Both the position numbers and the translations under genes were made by a program. This document shows, in pieces, positions 20,456-31,765 of a DNA stretch of 64,000 nt. This DNA comes from Edolisoma coerulescens (lineage: Eukaryota; Chordata; Aves; Passeriformes; Campephagidae): positions 2,215,549-2,279,548 of the forward strand of contig VWZW01006278.1 of NCBI GenBank assembly GCA_013397115.1, written 5' to 3'. Under the pieces are notes generated by a model. That model saw nothing but the letters and a program-made list of their open reading frames with translations. It was not told the DNA's origin and did not search any database. Position 1 is the stretch's first letter; each line of letters opens with the position of its first letter.

Positions 20456-23129
20456 AGTGGAGTAGAAGAGGATATCCGGCCCTGTCACTCCCACATTCCC
20501 TCATTTTCATCTCTTCTGGGCCTGGGAACTTGAATTTTTGTAACCTGTGTGCTCTGCACACATAGAGGCAGATTCTCCCAGCATCTCGCTCCTCCAGCTC
20601 ATCTCTTACCTCCCCCCTCAAGCATGCAGCAACTTTCCTGAGCCCTCCCAGCTCTACACCCTCCTCCTCCTCAGCCTTCCTCCTCAGCAAGTTCTGTTCT
20701 CCTGCACTGGTAGCATAGCAGCAGCAACTTTGCCCCAGCACTGATCTTCGGGAAAGACCCATGAGGATGGCTCCATGCCTGTTTCCCCTCCCAGTGCTCA
20801 CAGTGGGGGCATGGAGGTGGCAGGGGGTGGGGTGCAGAGACTGGCCCCAGTTGTTGTCCTTGGCTATTGAACACTCCAGGATTCCATCCACAGTTTTGTC
20901 AGCTGAAGAACAGGGAGGGAGGACCTTTGCTTCCCACCAGAACAAATTCAGGGGGATCCTGGACCCAGGCTGCCCTGTCCCACTCTGTGGGACCTGGGAC
21001 AAGTGGGCTGTGGGTGACAGCAGAGCCATAGCTCTGCAGTCTGTGCACCTCTGCCTCAGCTCTGCATTGTGCAGCTGGGTAGGGCCAGACAAAGCAAAAA
21101 ATATGCCCCCCTCCCCTCCCCCCAGCCACTGATTTCTGCAGCCAGGAGGAGAGGTTGCTGAGGCATGTGGGTCCCCCCAAGTCCCCTACTGCAGCTCGAG
21201 CTGGTTACTTCCTAGGCTGGCAGACAAGCAGGGAATGTGGCTGCTGGCAGCAGCGTCCCGGTGCCCACTTGCCCTGCCTTCGCCCTGTGCTCTCTCTGGC
21301 AAGGCAGCCGGAGGGTCTCCCCCTCCATGTGGGCAGCTTCCCAGTTACCAGGGGCTGCTGCTGGCATGGCAGGGGGGAAGAATACTCAGCAAATTGCTTT
21401 GCTGCACATCTTAAAGCAGCCCTTGATTTGATTTAAACAAAAACAAAAGGGGGCTGGTGGAAAGCGGGGCAATTGGCGGGCGCAGCCCTTCTTCTGTGTC
21501 TCGCACACACAGACTCGCATAAGTGACAGCTCAGTGGGCCGCTGTTGAGCGCTTTCATTGCACTGGCTCAGCCTTTAGCTCAGGAAAGCCAAAGTGTCTG
21601 TCACTGTGTCCCTCTCCGGCCCCCCCACGCCTTTTCTTTTGCTTTTCCTTTTCTTTCCCTCCCTCTCTCCGCAGAGGAATGGGCGAGACCTTTGCATTCA
21701 AAGGGAGGATGGCTCTGTGAGGTCTCACTGAGGGTGGAAATCGCTTTAGCAGAGATGATGTTTCTTTGTTTAGGGGCAAATTGTGCCCCTTCTCTGTGGC
21801 TTCAGAGTTGCCAGATGCTGTCATCTGCAGGGGGTCCCCAGAGAGGGGTGCGGGAGCCGTGAGAGGAGAGGAAGGACTCTGGTTTGGGAGGGAAGCTGTT
21901 GCCTTTTCAGTGGATACAGTAGCAGGGATACAATGGGGAACAGAGAAAGGTTTGGGAGATTTGTTGTCAGTGTCTGGGGAACTGCATGTGAGCAAGGGCC
22001 TAGAGAAGAAGTGCAGCTGGTTGGAAAGGACATGCACTCTTTCCTCACATCGTGGGGCTGTGAGCTCCATGCGGTTTGAGTACAGCCCCTCTCTGGATGC
22101 TTTGGTCTGAGTTTCTGCTGTTATTTGATACCACATCAGATTCCCATGCTGCTTCTACCTCCAGCCTTGACCAAAATGGAGCCCTAGGACTGAATTAACT
22201 GGCACTGAGGGAGATGGATTGGGTATTGCATTTCAGTGTCTCTAGTTCATTTTATTGGAGTTGACCATATCCAGCTCTCATAGCAAACTAGAGTAGATCC
22301 ATTCCTTGGTTTTCACATGAACCTCACACAAAATATGGCATAGTGGGATCAAGAAAAAGCAGTGAACAGCATCAAGGAACACACAGGGTGTTTGGAGATA
22401 TTATGATGGGTGTGATGGGGCAGAGCCTCTTACTGCTCACCCTGGAATCACCCACTGCAGACACTGCTCTCCCTCTCTCAGCATCCCAGGGAGGAGCTGG
22501 ACTCAAGAGCACTAGCAGAGTTTTGAGAACATGCCTAGTAGCCCTCTTCTGATGTCCAGGCATGTGGTCTTGTCCAGTTGTGGACAAGTGTGAATGTGTT
22601 TGGGATGATACATTCTCCTGAGCTCCGGGACCAGGGCTGCTCTTACTCTGACAAGTGAGCAGCCCTCTCAAGCACCTGTCCCTCATCATCCTTCGTGAGC
22701 TGTCTGACACCCTTGCTGAGCTCACCTCTCAGATGTGTGCATGGACTTGCAGAAGTCAGAACCATGTACCTCTGAGGATGTTCTCAGATCACTTCCAGGC
22801 TCAATGCCAGCGCTTTGGGTGAAGAGGCTGGTCGGTATTTGGAAGCAGACGGGGTGGCTGCTTTACGAGCAAATTGTTGTAACCCCTGGCACGGGGATTG
22901 TGATGTGGAACATGAATTTTGTCTTGTGTACTGCTCCCAACAGTCATTCTCCGTGTTCTTCTTTCCCAGTGGCAGTGTCAGGCTCACCACAGGTCTGCTT
23001 TGGCAGAGGTGAAGGGAAGAAAATATCTCCCCTGTGAGGGTTAAGGAGAGTGACTTGTGGGTGATCCTGCAGAGTACTCCTGCCAGCCCCCGATTCATAT
23101 GCCTTGGCTGTGCTGAACGCTTTCTCTCG
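20456..23129. other. unannotated stretch
   Basis: GC-moderate DNA with pyrimidine-rich runs at 20580-20700 and 21610-21670. Long frames (212 codons at 20454-21092 and 193 codons at 21555-22136, both minus) lack domains and overlap plus-strand frames. A CpG-retaining patch at 21460-21560 may be a small regulatory element. No gene is supported. Confidence 0.45.
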
Positions 23130-23470
23130 GTCCTTTTGGCAACCTCACAGTTAAAAACTTTACCAGTTTCTTTCTCTTTTTCCCTTCCTTCCTTTTCAGA
23201 GTTGACAGGGGCAAAATAAAGGCTTTATTTTTTTTTAAACAATTTTGTTCCTTCTGGGAGTGATGGAGCGAGAGTGAGTGAAGATTATAGCTCTGTGTGC
23301 CGAAGACCTTCATAATGGGGGGAGAAGCAGTGACATAATGGGAACCTAATGGCAGTAATTGGCCCTGGTTTTGACAGGGCCTATATCACAGCTCAGGAAA
23401 AAAAGAGATGTTTAAAGTAAAAATTTACACAAAATTATACGGTTTGGGGGGTGAAAACGGCTGTTTGGTT
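23130..23470. promoter_or_regulatory. putative regulatory block with acceptor- and polyA-like signals
   Basis: From 23158 a pyrimidine-rich tract ends in TTTTCAG (AG at 23199-23200), followed within about 15 bases by AATAAA (23214-23219) and a T-rich run. This resembles a minimal terminal exon on the plus strand. The rest (23240-23450) is high-complexity, AT-leaning sequence (CATAATGGGAACC, GGCAGTAATTGGCC) with the texture of a conserved element. Neither reading is proven. Confidence 0.28.
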
Positions 23471-23920
23471 TTTATCTCTCTTTTTTTCCCATTCCTCTGG
23501 GGACATTGCCTTGCACTGTGTTTGTGTGTCTGTGTGTTTTCATGTCCATCACTTAATCAAAGTCAGAATGCGGGTCCCTGAACAAGAGAGCCCTCTGCGC
23601 GGCACCCAGGTTTTTAAAGCTCTGGGTCAGATGCTGAAAGCCGGCACAGCTGAAGTCTCCTTCAGGAGAGGTGGAACATGGGGACCCCACTGAGATTTCT
23701 CTGAGGCTTGGCCATGCCAAGGCTGGTGGCACAGAAAGCGAGGAGCACGGTGGAGCACAGAAGCCAGAGCAGAAAAGAGGGGCTATGGGCAGGGGTGTCT
23801 TTCTTGTTGCTGTGCACACCACAGAGTGAGATCCCTTCTACCTTTCTCCACCTCCACTTGTAGGGGATTGAAGAGCCCCTATAAGCCTCACTCTCTTGTA
23901 ACAGTCCGCACAAGCAGAGG
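23471..23920. other. unannotated stretch
   Basis: Nothing recognised beyond a short TGTGTG-rich patch near 23518-23538. Confidence 0.5.
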
Positions 23921-23999
23921 ACAGTGAAAAGGATGTACATCCAGCGAGATGGATGGATGTGAAAAGGATGTACAGTGAAAAAGAATGTACATCCAGGGA
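23921..23999 (+). repeat. imperfect tandem repeat, about 51-bp period
   Basis: ACAGTGAAAAGGATGTACATC at 23921 recurs as ACAGTGAAAAAGAATGTACATC at 23972, with a partial GTGAAAAGGATGTAC in between. A small degenerate minisatellite. Confidence 0.75.
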
Positions 24000-26900
24000 A
24001 GGGCAGCCCTGTGTCCGGAGGGTGCTCTGCCATCCTCTTAGCCCTGGGCTCACTGTGCTTCCCTTAATGTTTACTCTGGTATGCAGAGAGCAGAGGTCCA
24101 CAGTGTCTCACCCAACCTCAGACCCTTTGAACCTCCTTCCCTGAACGTTGCCACAGTTTCCCCAGCCCTAGGCAGCTCCTTGATCATGTCCCAGGATCTG
24201 TTGCTGCTGCAGTCCAGGTCATCTCTTCCTCTCTCCAGCACTGTGGTACTTGGGGACAATGTCCTTTCTCCAACACGGCCATGTCAGCACCAGCCAAAGT
24301 AAAATGCTGGTCCAAGCTCTGATCCCTTTGCAGGCTTGGACCACACTGCATTTTTTTTGTTGCCATTCACAGTGCAAGCTGAAGTCCGGCTTGATGTCCT
24401 CTACCATGCTCCAGCTTGATGTCTCCAAACATCACCCAGGTCTTCTCTTTTGTTGCAACTTCCATGCACATTTTCTTGCTCAACACATCTCAGTCAGCTT
24501 GTTTTCCCTTGGAATAGCAAAGGAATAGTGCGTGCTAACGAAAGGCTCTATACCAGGGGATTGCACACTTAGCCAGAATGCGACCACAGGACCAGAGCTG
24601 TGACTGCAAACAGAAGCTTGGAAGTGTAGCACCATAAGCATTTGTGTTTTTCTGTGCAATTTTATATTCACTGCTTGGGACGGGGACTCAAACTTGTACA
24701 AGACACTGCAGACGCCTTCAAGAAGTGAGTGCACCACACGTGGTTGTGCCAGCTCAGTGACAACGTGCATCACTGCAGTTTGGGTCACAAAGCTATTCTA
24801 GATGTTTCTAGAAGGCATTGAGTGACAAATTCCTCTGTCTTTGAGCTGGATTTAGCACAAAGGGCTGCTGGTCTTATGAACAAAAGATGTTCAGTTGGGA
24901 TACGGATCTGCACGTTGGTTTGCCTGCTGAAAAGGTCCCGATTCTTTCACTCTCCTGTCTTTAGAACCTCTAAGTGCATGGAGTAAATCATCTCAAGGCT
25001 TGCCATGTCCATCGCCCAGTAGAAGTTGGACAATATTCTTCAAGGACTGACCCCAAGGGGGCAGCCTGGATGCACAGCAGGTACATTTATCCCATGGGAA
25101 TGGCCGAAGGGCACTTGTACAGATGTCTTGCCCCCATTCTGACCAAAATGAAACCAGTAGTTTTGCAGTAGTACAGTTTAAAAGAGACAAGGAGCTTAAA
25201 GTGGGATGTCTCAGTGAAAATGCCTGAGGGCTGTTGTTACACCTCCGTGTTAAGGGATCAATAGTCATTTGGACCAGATTGAGCGGAGAAAAACTAATCT
25301 CAGCAAGCACCATTCCCTGTGTAGCTGGGTTGGAAGTGGTGTGCCATGGTCCTGGAGAGTATCCTGGGCTCACTGGGCACTTGGTGAATTTGCAGGCCTC
25401 AGGTGGCCCACTCTGGTGTGATGTTTTGGGAATAAATAAATGCATCTATCCTCTAAGCTGTGAGCAGTTGTCTGTTCTTCATTGTAGTCAAGTGACAGTC
25501 ATGACACAGAAGCTCTGTGCTGATCCACCAAGCCCATGGAGATCACTCACTGCTGTGGTCTGCCCGGAGAAGGTCTTACCTTGGCCCAACTCCTGCAGCC
25601 ATCTCAGCTCTCCACATCTCCCAGAGAGGACAGAGAATTTGCTTAACTCCAATTGAGAGACTGCAATGCAAAGTCCCAGCACCTGTACTGATGCCTGGTT
25701 GTGGGGAAGAGGATTCCTTTTGACATTAAAGGCTGAGCATAGCTGTAACTTTTCCCACTGCTTGCTTTGCTTTAGTCTGGGGTACCTCTGCCCACCCCAC
25801 TGTCGAGCTCGTGTGTGAGAATGTGTGTGCCTGTGCGCATGCACCTGACTGACCTTAAACAAGTGTGCAAAACTCGTTTGCCTTCCCAGCTCAAAGGCTG
25901 CAGAGCTGCTGGGGACCTTGGGGGCAGGGGGAAGGCAACATCTGTTCAAAACAAAACAGTGCCTCCTGCTAAATGGCCTAGAAAGCTCCTGCGAGTGGGG
26001 TGCTGGGTGGAGACTCCAGTGCTGGGAATGTTTTGTCTGGAGGAGCTGGGATCGGAGGTGGGTGTCCATGGGGGCTCCCACATCCTGAGAATGAGCCACA
26101 TCTGGGGAAGTCGTTTGGCTGGTGCTGATGATTCCCCAAGCGCTCTTGGCTTTAATGACTCGTGATGCCGCAAGAAGTGGTCCTGTAATGGCCATTCCAT
26201 GCTTGGCCAAGGGGCACGTGCTCTGCCCCCACACCGGTGTGTTTTCTCATTCCCGCAGGGGACCAGCACCTTCCGCTCTCCAACTGCCCCAGGCAGGGCC
26301 ACCTGGAGACCCCAGTGCCTTTGGGAAGGGTCTGGGGGATTTGCAGGTTGCAGTAAGGTGTGCTGCTGGTGGCCATCCAGGTGTTCTGGCTCTGCTGTAC
26401 CCATCACCAGTGCTGGACCGGTGTTAATTCACCCTGCATGCAGAGGGTTCAGAGGTGCTGGCTAAGCTAGGAGGTGGATGCAGACCCAGGAGCGTAAGTC
26501 TAAGCATGCATCTGCTGCTTGTACTGGGAGAGAGAAGGGCAGCACCCTGATCTGCAGCAACAGTCTTGGCTGTTCCACTGCCTGGGAGCTGGATTTTCAG
26601 TGAGTATGCTATCTATGTATCATTGCCTATAGCAGGGCTGGCCAAGCCCCAAGACACCAGCACCACACTTGCCTGCTGGAACTCGTATGGGACCAAGCAC
26701 CAAGCATGGCCCTCTGCTCACAGAGCCTTTCTTACTGTGCAGCTGAGAGGCAGTGATGGCACTTGTCCCCCTCGTCCCTGCCAGACTTCCACAGATTTCC
26801 ATTCAGAAGAGTCCCTGCTTTGGACCTTGTACCCTTCACACAGCCTGTAGAAATCCAGGTGATCCTGTCAGCAGCTGGCCAGGGCTACCCCTGTGGCCAT

Positions 26901-28034
26901 TTTTAGCTCTTTTCAGAAATGAGAATTGCTGGGGGACTTGTCCTGCTGGGAAGCAAATCAGAGATCTGTTTAATCCAGCACCTTGCCTGCAATGGTGAGC
27001 AGAGCTCAGTACTCCAGTAAGAGTCCAAGTGCTCTGCTGTTGACAGTTTGGGGTTTTTCCCCTCCAGCCCTTGTGCCACTCACTAATAGACTTCAGCTAA
27101 AATCCCCTGGCTGCATGGCAGAACCTAAGGCAAAGTTCCCTCTGCTGGAAGTTGCCTGCTTCTGACTTGTTGTCCAGTAGCCATGGTGCTCCTGTGGCTT
27201 TTCTACTGTCCGAGTAGAATGGTCCTTAACTACTACTATTCCTCCATGGGAGGGTTTTGGTGGGCCTCAGTGTGGTTTCTGGTAGTATGTGCACATAGGA
27301 ACCGGGACTCTGTCTTCCTCTGGTCAGCCTTGGCACAGAAGCTGAAGCCCAAGAGGAGCCAAGAAATAATGGAGCTGGCACTACACAAAGTGTGCATCCC
27401 AGCTCTCCTGCAGCCTCTGAGGATGCTGCTGACCTCGCCAGGTGTGTGGGGCTGCAGTGGGCTGACCCTGTTGCACTGCTCCAGCCTCTCTTAACCCCAG
27501 AGAGCAGAGTGCCGCGGCTGAGTACCCACAGGTCATTTTGTGTGCAGACACGATGTTCTTCAGGCTCCAGCTGTGGATAAGGATAGAGAAGCAGGGTCAT
27601 TGCCTGGTGCCTTCTGCGGTGCTTCCATGGACTTTCTCCTTGGTTGTGCTGGTCTGCTGCAGTCTGTTCCCACCTTTGCTGTCTAGGCAGCGTCCAGATC
27701 TGTTTCTAGAACAGTCAGCCTGCACTGTTGACTGTCTCCTTCTTCCATGCCCCTGGTGTGGGTCACCTTCCTTTGGTGGGTTCTCCTGCTTCCCACCCAG
27801 ACCCTGGCAGAAGATTTGTTTTCATGCCAAACCAAAGGCAAAACCAGGACAGAACTATCAATGAGCTTCATGTGTGTATTTAGGCCACTTGCAGGGCTCA
27901 GATCCTGCTCAGCCCCAAGTTGCAGCATCCAGTATCCCATCCTGACAGGAGCCTGTCCACCATGCCAGTGGGGAGCAGGGAATTCCCTCCCCCTGGCTGC
28001 CTTGCGCAGCAAGCGCTCATAAAGCCGCAGGTGT
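24000..28034. other. unannotated 4-kb stretch
   Basis: The longest featureless part of the window. It is GC-moderate, rich in CTG/CAG/CCA, with no AT-rich motif blocks, no mobile element and no exon signals that combine. The 248-codon minus frame at 25488-26234 is the longest opening and shows no domain. Confidence 0.45.
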
Positions 28035-28125
28035 GGGATGTTTGTTATTTAGTCTACAGCCTGGTATGTGACAGTTTCTTTTCTACTCAGAGTGGTTTCA
28101 GATAATTAGTACATTATGATTCCAC
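28035..28125. promoter_or_regulatory. small AT-rich regulatory-like block
   Basis: TGTTATTTAGTC, then CAGATAATTAGTACATTATG: clustered TAATTA/ATTA cores in an otherwise GC-richer region, immediately left of a G-rich run. Composition-based call. Confidence 0.25.
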
Positions 28126-28494
28126 CACCTTGAGTGGGGGAGAGAGGAGGGGGCAGCCCACCCTCAGACTACTTGTAATTTCACATCCTGTGTTTTATGG
28201 ACCCGAACTGTTTGGGGCGGGGAGTTGGATGGGGGGGATCAGAGAGCAAACAGCAAGTCCTTCCCCCACCGTCACCATCCACCAAACCCTGGGGTTGTTA
28301 GGGTGGCCAAATGTTATTTTGCAGAGTTGTAACCATCTTAATTCAATGATGTTTGCGCTGTTTTTCCCCTCTTTTTTTTTTTTTCTTCCGTTTTAAGGCT
28401 TGAATGCCTTAAAAAAGGAAGAATGAAAAACAAGATGCTCTTTCTCTCGGCCTGTCCATGTTCCCCTCTCCCTTTTTATTACACGCTTATCGCT
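28126..28494. other. unannotated stretch with G-rich and T-rich runs
   Basis: G-rich at 28134-28152 and 28215-28240, T-rich at 28370-28386. No gene. Confidence 0.5.
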
Positions 28495-28810
28495 TCTTTC
28501 CCTCCTGCTTTTGAAATTGATTTCCTTTCCTTTCTCCCCTATTCAGGGCCTAAACGCTGAATGTTCGATATTTCATTTGAGGCCGCTAATCGCATTACCA
28601 CCCTTGACGTTTTACAGATATCATATTATGGGCGCAAATTTGGCAAATTATTAGCGTTGTAATGTATAGCTTGTCAAAGGTATTTAAGACACTAAGAGCC
28701 CTGGGCTTATCAGGGTTCGCAGAGAGCTCTCGTTGAGCTTTTGAAATGCAGAGAGCCGGTTATAAAACACACTGTGACTCTCTTTTCAGCTTGTAAAAAA
28801 AGAGAGTGTG
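28495..28810. promoter_or_regulatory. strong putative conserved non-coding block
   Basis: After a pyrimidine tract ending in TATTCAG (28540-28546), about 250 bp of high-complexity AT-rich sequence with retained CpGs follows: GGCCGCTAATCGCATTACC, TTGACGTTTTACAG (CRE half site at 28605-28610), GGGCGCAAATTTGGC, AAATTATTAGCG. A frame opens for about 35 codons after the acceptor-like AG but has no family match. Texture is typical of deeply conserved enhancers. Confidence 0.45.
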
Positions 28811-29479
28811 AGAGAGAGAAAGGAGGGGGGAAAAAATATCATCCATCTATCAGGGTCTTCTAGGGCTGATAACAAGCAAAATTCTTCTCTGTGGGTTTCA
28901 CTGGAAATGTGAGAAGCTTTTAAAACATTTCACAAGCTGTCTGGGAAAGAGGAAAAAATCTTTATTGAAAGGATGTAGCAATCTTTTTACTGAGGTCTAT
29001 TTATCTCCTGGGAACAAGCTGTAAGTAGGAGTTCCCCTCCCCGTGACTGGAGGGGTTTGGGGAGGGAGATCAGGGTCCTTCAGCGCTTCTGTGGTGACTC
29101 TTCCTGGCCCAGCCTGGGATGCTGGGGTTGGAAATGGGTCCCAGCAGCCCTCCTTCACCCTGATCGGCCGGGATGCTCCTTCCACAACCCGCTTGCCAGC
29201 CGCAGGAGAGAGGATGGGGGAAACCCCTTCTTTGGTGCCCCAGAACAGCTCCAGGGTAGGCAGAGCAGGACAGAGACAGTGTTGGCATTTGCTCAGTGAC
29301 CCTCTCCCAAGGGGAGGTGTTTCCTCTACGATCAGTTTATTAAAATGGTTTTAAGTCCTTTTAAAGCCCTGTGGGGGATTTGTGCCTTTCCTTGGTGTCG
29401 AGATTTGAGCGTGTGTGTTCCCCCCTCTCTTTTCAGACCGAGGGAGGAGGGGGCATGGCAGCGCTAGGTCACATTTTGC
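28811..29479. other. unannotated stretch
   Basis: Purine-rich near 28800-28835, then unremarkable. No supported gene. Confidence 0.45.
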
Positions 29480-29690
29480 TCCCAATATTGTGATGCTAAC
29501 AAGCTGCGGAGTTCGCCAAGGCGAAGCGGGGTGACAGGGTTGGCGTGATTCACTCCCCGCTGGCAGCAGAATGGATATCATGTGTCTTATTACGGAGTTA
29601 GACAGACAGAGCCCCACCACTGAGAGCTGTCAGTCCTGCCTCCGCTTGACAAAAACAAGCCATAAATAAGCAAACGCTTCACAGCAAGGG
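29480..29690. promoter_or_regulatory. putative conserved block with CpG palindrome
   Basis: Contains TTTTGCTCCCAATATTGTG, the perfect inverted repeat TTCGCCAAGGCGAA (29512-29525), then ATTACGGAGTTAG. CpGs are kept although the block is not an island. The left and right limits are set by ordinary G-rich sequence and by a TG run. Confidence 0.35.
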
Positions 29691-29694
29691 GGCT

Positions 29695-29714
29695 TGTGTG
29701 TGTGTGTGTGTGTG
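29695..29714 (+). repeat. (TG)n microsatellite
   Basis: Ten TG units. Confidence 0.85.
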
Positions 29715-31439
29715 AAAGAGAGGGAGAATGGCTCTGTGTGAAATACCCATGGGGGGCTGCATTTGTAACCCCTGTTTGTAAGAGGGAAAATGGGTGGGAT
29801 TTATGCCACTGGGTCTCCGCAGAAGAGAACGTCTCTCTTCCTACTGCCTTGTGTAAGTGTTTGCAAACATAACCTTGTGTACACCGGGCACTGCACATCT
29901 GAGTCAGAGCGAGCCAGCACAGGGGGTGTGCAAGCATGGTCACAACAGTTTGTTTGGGAGGCAGTGTCAGCCTGGGGGGTAGCCGGGGGGTTCCTCTTGA
30001 AGAGATATTTCGCTGGGAGGACACAGTGGGGTGCTGAGGTTGGTAGAAGCTTTAAAAGTACCTGTTGCACACTCGTGGGCCAATCTGCAGTGCTCGTGTG
30101 CTGGGAAGGTGCAGGGCGGTTGGGGAGCGCAGAGCATCTCTGAAAAGAGCTGAGCATGGGGACTGGCTGTGCGTAGGCATGGGTGAAGTGTCCATCGTGT
30201 TCAGCAAGCTCTGCCAGCATCTGTTAAGGAAGGAGCACATGCAGCTCTCAAGGGCAGGGAGCCTGTCTTGTCTGGGGCAGGAAGGGTCCATGATCTTGTC
30301 AGAGATTTTTCTAAGAGAGCGTGAGTGAAGGACCCTGAGTCCATGCTCCTGCATGTGCCCTGTGATGGCTGCAGCCATGTCACCCATCCCTCCCGGGCTG
30401 AAACAGGGATTAGCACTCGGTGCCCTGTCTCTTCTGGTGAGTGCAGCAGGTTTTCCTGGCAGCCCTGTGCAGCCCCCTTCCGCTGCGGGTGCTCTGCCAT
30501 TCACATCCTCCCAGCAGCTTTCAGCCTCTTCTCATTTTGTGGTGCCCCGGGGGTTTCCAGTGAAGGTGTAGAGCCCGCATGCAGAGCACTATATGATCCT
30601 CAGTTCGCTTTTCTTGTTCAGCATTCCTGGGTAGCTGAGAAGTAATCCACGGACCCCCGGGGGCCACAGACCAAGGGCTGCAAATCACTGCGCTCCGCTT
30701 AAGTCTGTCAGGTTTTGTAACTGCCCCTGTGCCCGTGGGAGGGCAGGGGATGCTGTCTTCTGACCAACCAGATAAAGCAGTGAACCACAAGATTTCCGTG
30801 ACTTTCAGTGCCATACAGAGCTGGTCAGCAGCCCTGTGCCATGAAGCAGTTTTGGGGCAGTGGTACGGGCTGGAAGGGCAGAAACATCAGGCACAGGGCA
30901 GGCAGCCGTGCACAGTCCGGAGAGGGGCTGGGAGCTGTGGTTTGTCGATTCTTGCAGACTGCTGGTGCAGTGATGGGAAAGAGAAGATGCAGCAGAATTT
31001 GGGCAGGGATTCTGGGCTGGATTTGGCTCCTCTGAGGAATTTGCCTCATTGCTGGCAAATGTGCCAGGCAAGCCCTTTCTGCATCAAATAGAGCTACTTT
31101 TCTCTGGTCTTGGTCCTTCTGCCTTAGAAGAAGGCAGTAGGAAAAAGATATTGCCCTGTCCTCGGTTGGTTTCTGCTAAGTTGAAGTCTGTCCTTAGGGC
31201 TCTGGTCCCATTTCCCTAATAGACAGAAGTTTGTTTGATTTGAACGTGGAGCCCTGGGCTCCCTTCCTGTCTCAGCCTCCTAAGGATGCAGCATTCCCCC
31301 TCTCTCTCATATGAAATGGCGCATCGGTAAGTGCTACTTAAGAAAACACATGTTTTCCCCCTTGAAAGCAGCCCCCCCACTCCCCCCTCACACCAACACC
31401 TTTCTTTATTCGACCCAAACCTCACCAAGGGGAATTTGC
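29715..31439. other. unannotated stretch
   Basis: No exon, RNA or repeat was recognised. Overlapping frames of 90-150 codons on both strands lack domains. C-rich at 31371-31395. Confidence 0.45.
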
Positions 31440-31765
31440 AACAACTGCGGTGATAAATCCGCCCGCAGATAATTGGCAAGAAAACAACACTTGTGCAGTA
31501 TATAACGTTTTATGGTTGTTTCATGTACTTTATTATAATACTAATGAGCAGTTATATATCAGGAGCTAACTGCACGCCGGATTAGCTTGTTAGCATGATA
31601 TGAAACGGCAGAGCAAATAGTCCAGTCCCCCTCACCCGCGCGCCCTCCCCCTACCCCTCGTTCCCATTTGCACTGAGTAATTAGTATGCAAATTAGACCC
31701 CGGGACCACACAAGTTCTAGTATATTACAAGGGCTTTATTATGCTCTTGTGAGTAGATGATGGAA
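31440..31765. promoter_or_regulatory. strong putative enhancer with POU/homeodomain site
   Basis: AT-rich, high-complexity block: TTTATTATAATACTAATGAGC, GGATTAGCTTGTTAGC, and TAATTAGTATGCAAATTAG at 31678-31696, which overlaps a homeodomain core, the POU octamer ATGCAAAT (31686-31693) and a second AATTAG. A C-rich spacer with CpGs (31625-31665) splits it in two. No frame and no repeat. Confidence 0.45.

Noticed and set aside
25488..26234. 248-codon minus-strand frame
   Set aside because: No recognisable family, a CA-rich run translates as His/Thr repeats, and overlapping frames occur on the other strand.
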